From Myceligenerans indicum (GTDB lineage: Bacteria > Actinomycetota > Actinomycetes > Actinomycetales > Cellulomonadaceae): 51,796 nt of DNA. This document shows, one piece after another, positions 51,747-51,796 of this stretch. A program made the translations under genes and the position numbers. The stretch spans positions 1-51,796 of the forward strand of contig NZ_JABBYC010000034.1 of assembly GCF_016742955.1 (NCBI RefSeq). The letters run 5' to 3'. The notes under the pieces are model-generated. The model was not told the DNA's origin and did no database searches. It saw nothing but the letters and a program-made list of their open reading frames with translations. Numbering within the stretch: the first letter of the stretch is position 1; each line of letters opens with the position of its first letter.

Positions 51747-51796
51747 CTGTCTCTTATACACATCTCCGAGCCCACGAGACGGAGCTACATCTCGTA
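51747..51796. other. Illumina Nextera/P7 adapter (artefact)
   Basis: ctgtctcttatacacatct followed by the P7-side sequence and index ggagctac, the reverse complement of the index at the left end. Not genomic. Confidence 0.97.

Noticed and set aside
51450..51761. Minus-strand frame beginning MYKRQ at the right end
   Set aside because: It starts inside the adapter and its composition is low-complexity.

Overview
The window is a high-GC, gene-dense stretch of an actinobacterial chromosome. The evidence is strongly GC-biased third positions, frequent GTG starts, 4-bp stop/start overlaps, and the conserved order pgsA - DUF881 - small basic protein - DUF881 - FHA (garA/odhI) - merR (ftsR) - bifunctional nuclease - merR, which matches the Rv1822-Rv1830 region of Mycobacterium tuberculosis. 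The fmt-rsmB-rpe-rib-his block suggests Micrococcales (Promicromonosporaceae/Cellulomonadaceae-like), but that rank is inference. Both ends are sequencing artefact: bases 1-52 and 51747-51796 are the same indexed Nextera/P7 adapter, so the biological sequence is about 53-51746.

Layout. 0.09-12 kb: PHP-type phosphoesterase, glyoxalase-fold protein, KfrA-like coiled-coil DNA-binding protein divergent from ribonuclease Z, a divergent SnoaL/MarR pair with a perfect operator palindrome, a microbial-type PARG protein, a tyrosine recombinase with an unusual inserted domain, malic enzyme, galE, and a degenerate DnaQ-exonuclease/Lsr2 fusion. 12-17 kb: two small membrane proteins and a complete OpuB/OpuC-type compatible-solute ABC transporter, with the binding protein convergent to the permease-ATPase-permease genes. 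17-26 kb: AraC regulator, VOC protein and short UvrA paralogue; an orphan amino-acid-binding lipoprotein with a membrane partner; an alcohol dehydrogenase/proline-racemase-family operon; and a Xer-like recombinase. 26-33.5 kb: a signalling block with a membrane histidine kinase divergent from a single-domain response regulator, then a hybrid kinase with two C-terminal receiver domains in a tight operon with a pyruvoyl-dependent arginine decarboxylase and a small GNAT-like protein, followed by a phospholipase-D/cardiolipin-synthase protein. 33.5-39.6 kb: the conserved FHA/MerR/DUF881/pgsA block, lacking gcvH. 39.8-42.4 kb: DEAD-box helicase with DbpA domain overlapping a convergent PH-like membrane protein. 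42.4-51.4 kb (minus strand): hisG, hisE, ribH, ribBA, ribE under an FMN riboswitch, rpe, rsmB and fmt, interrupted by a plus-strand pair (DUF3592-like and YetF/DUF421).

Two architectural themes recur. At least thirteen genes have a TAnnnT -10 box 6-8 nt before the start codon and no Shine-Dalgarno, which predicts leaderless mRNAs; this also decides several start sites. Convergent gene pairs are separated by long, often perfect inverted repeats without T-tracts, one of which contains both flanking stop codons.

The most unusual items are the peptidoglycan-binding-like insertion inside the integrase catalytic domain, the pseudo-exonuclease/Lsr2 fusion, the kinase-arginine decarboxylase-GNAT operon, and a proline-racemase homologue with Ser/Thr in place of the catalytic cysteines. 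No tRNA, rRNA, CRISPR array or insertion sequence was seen.
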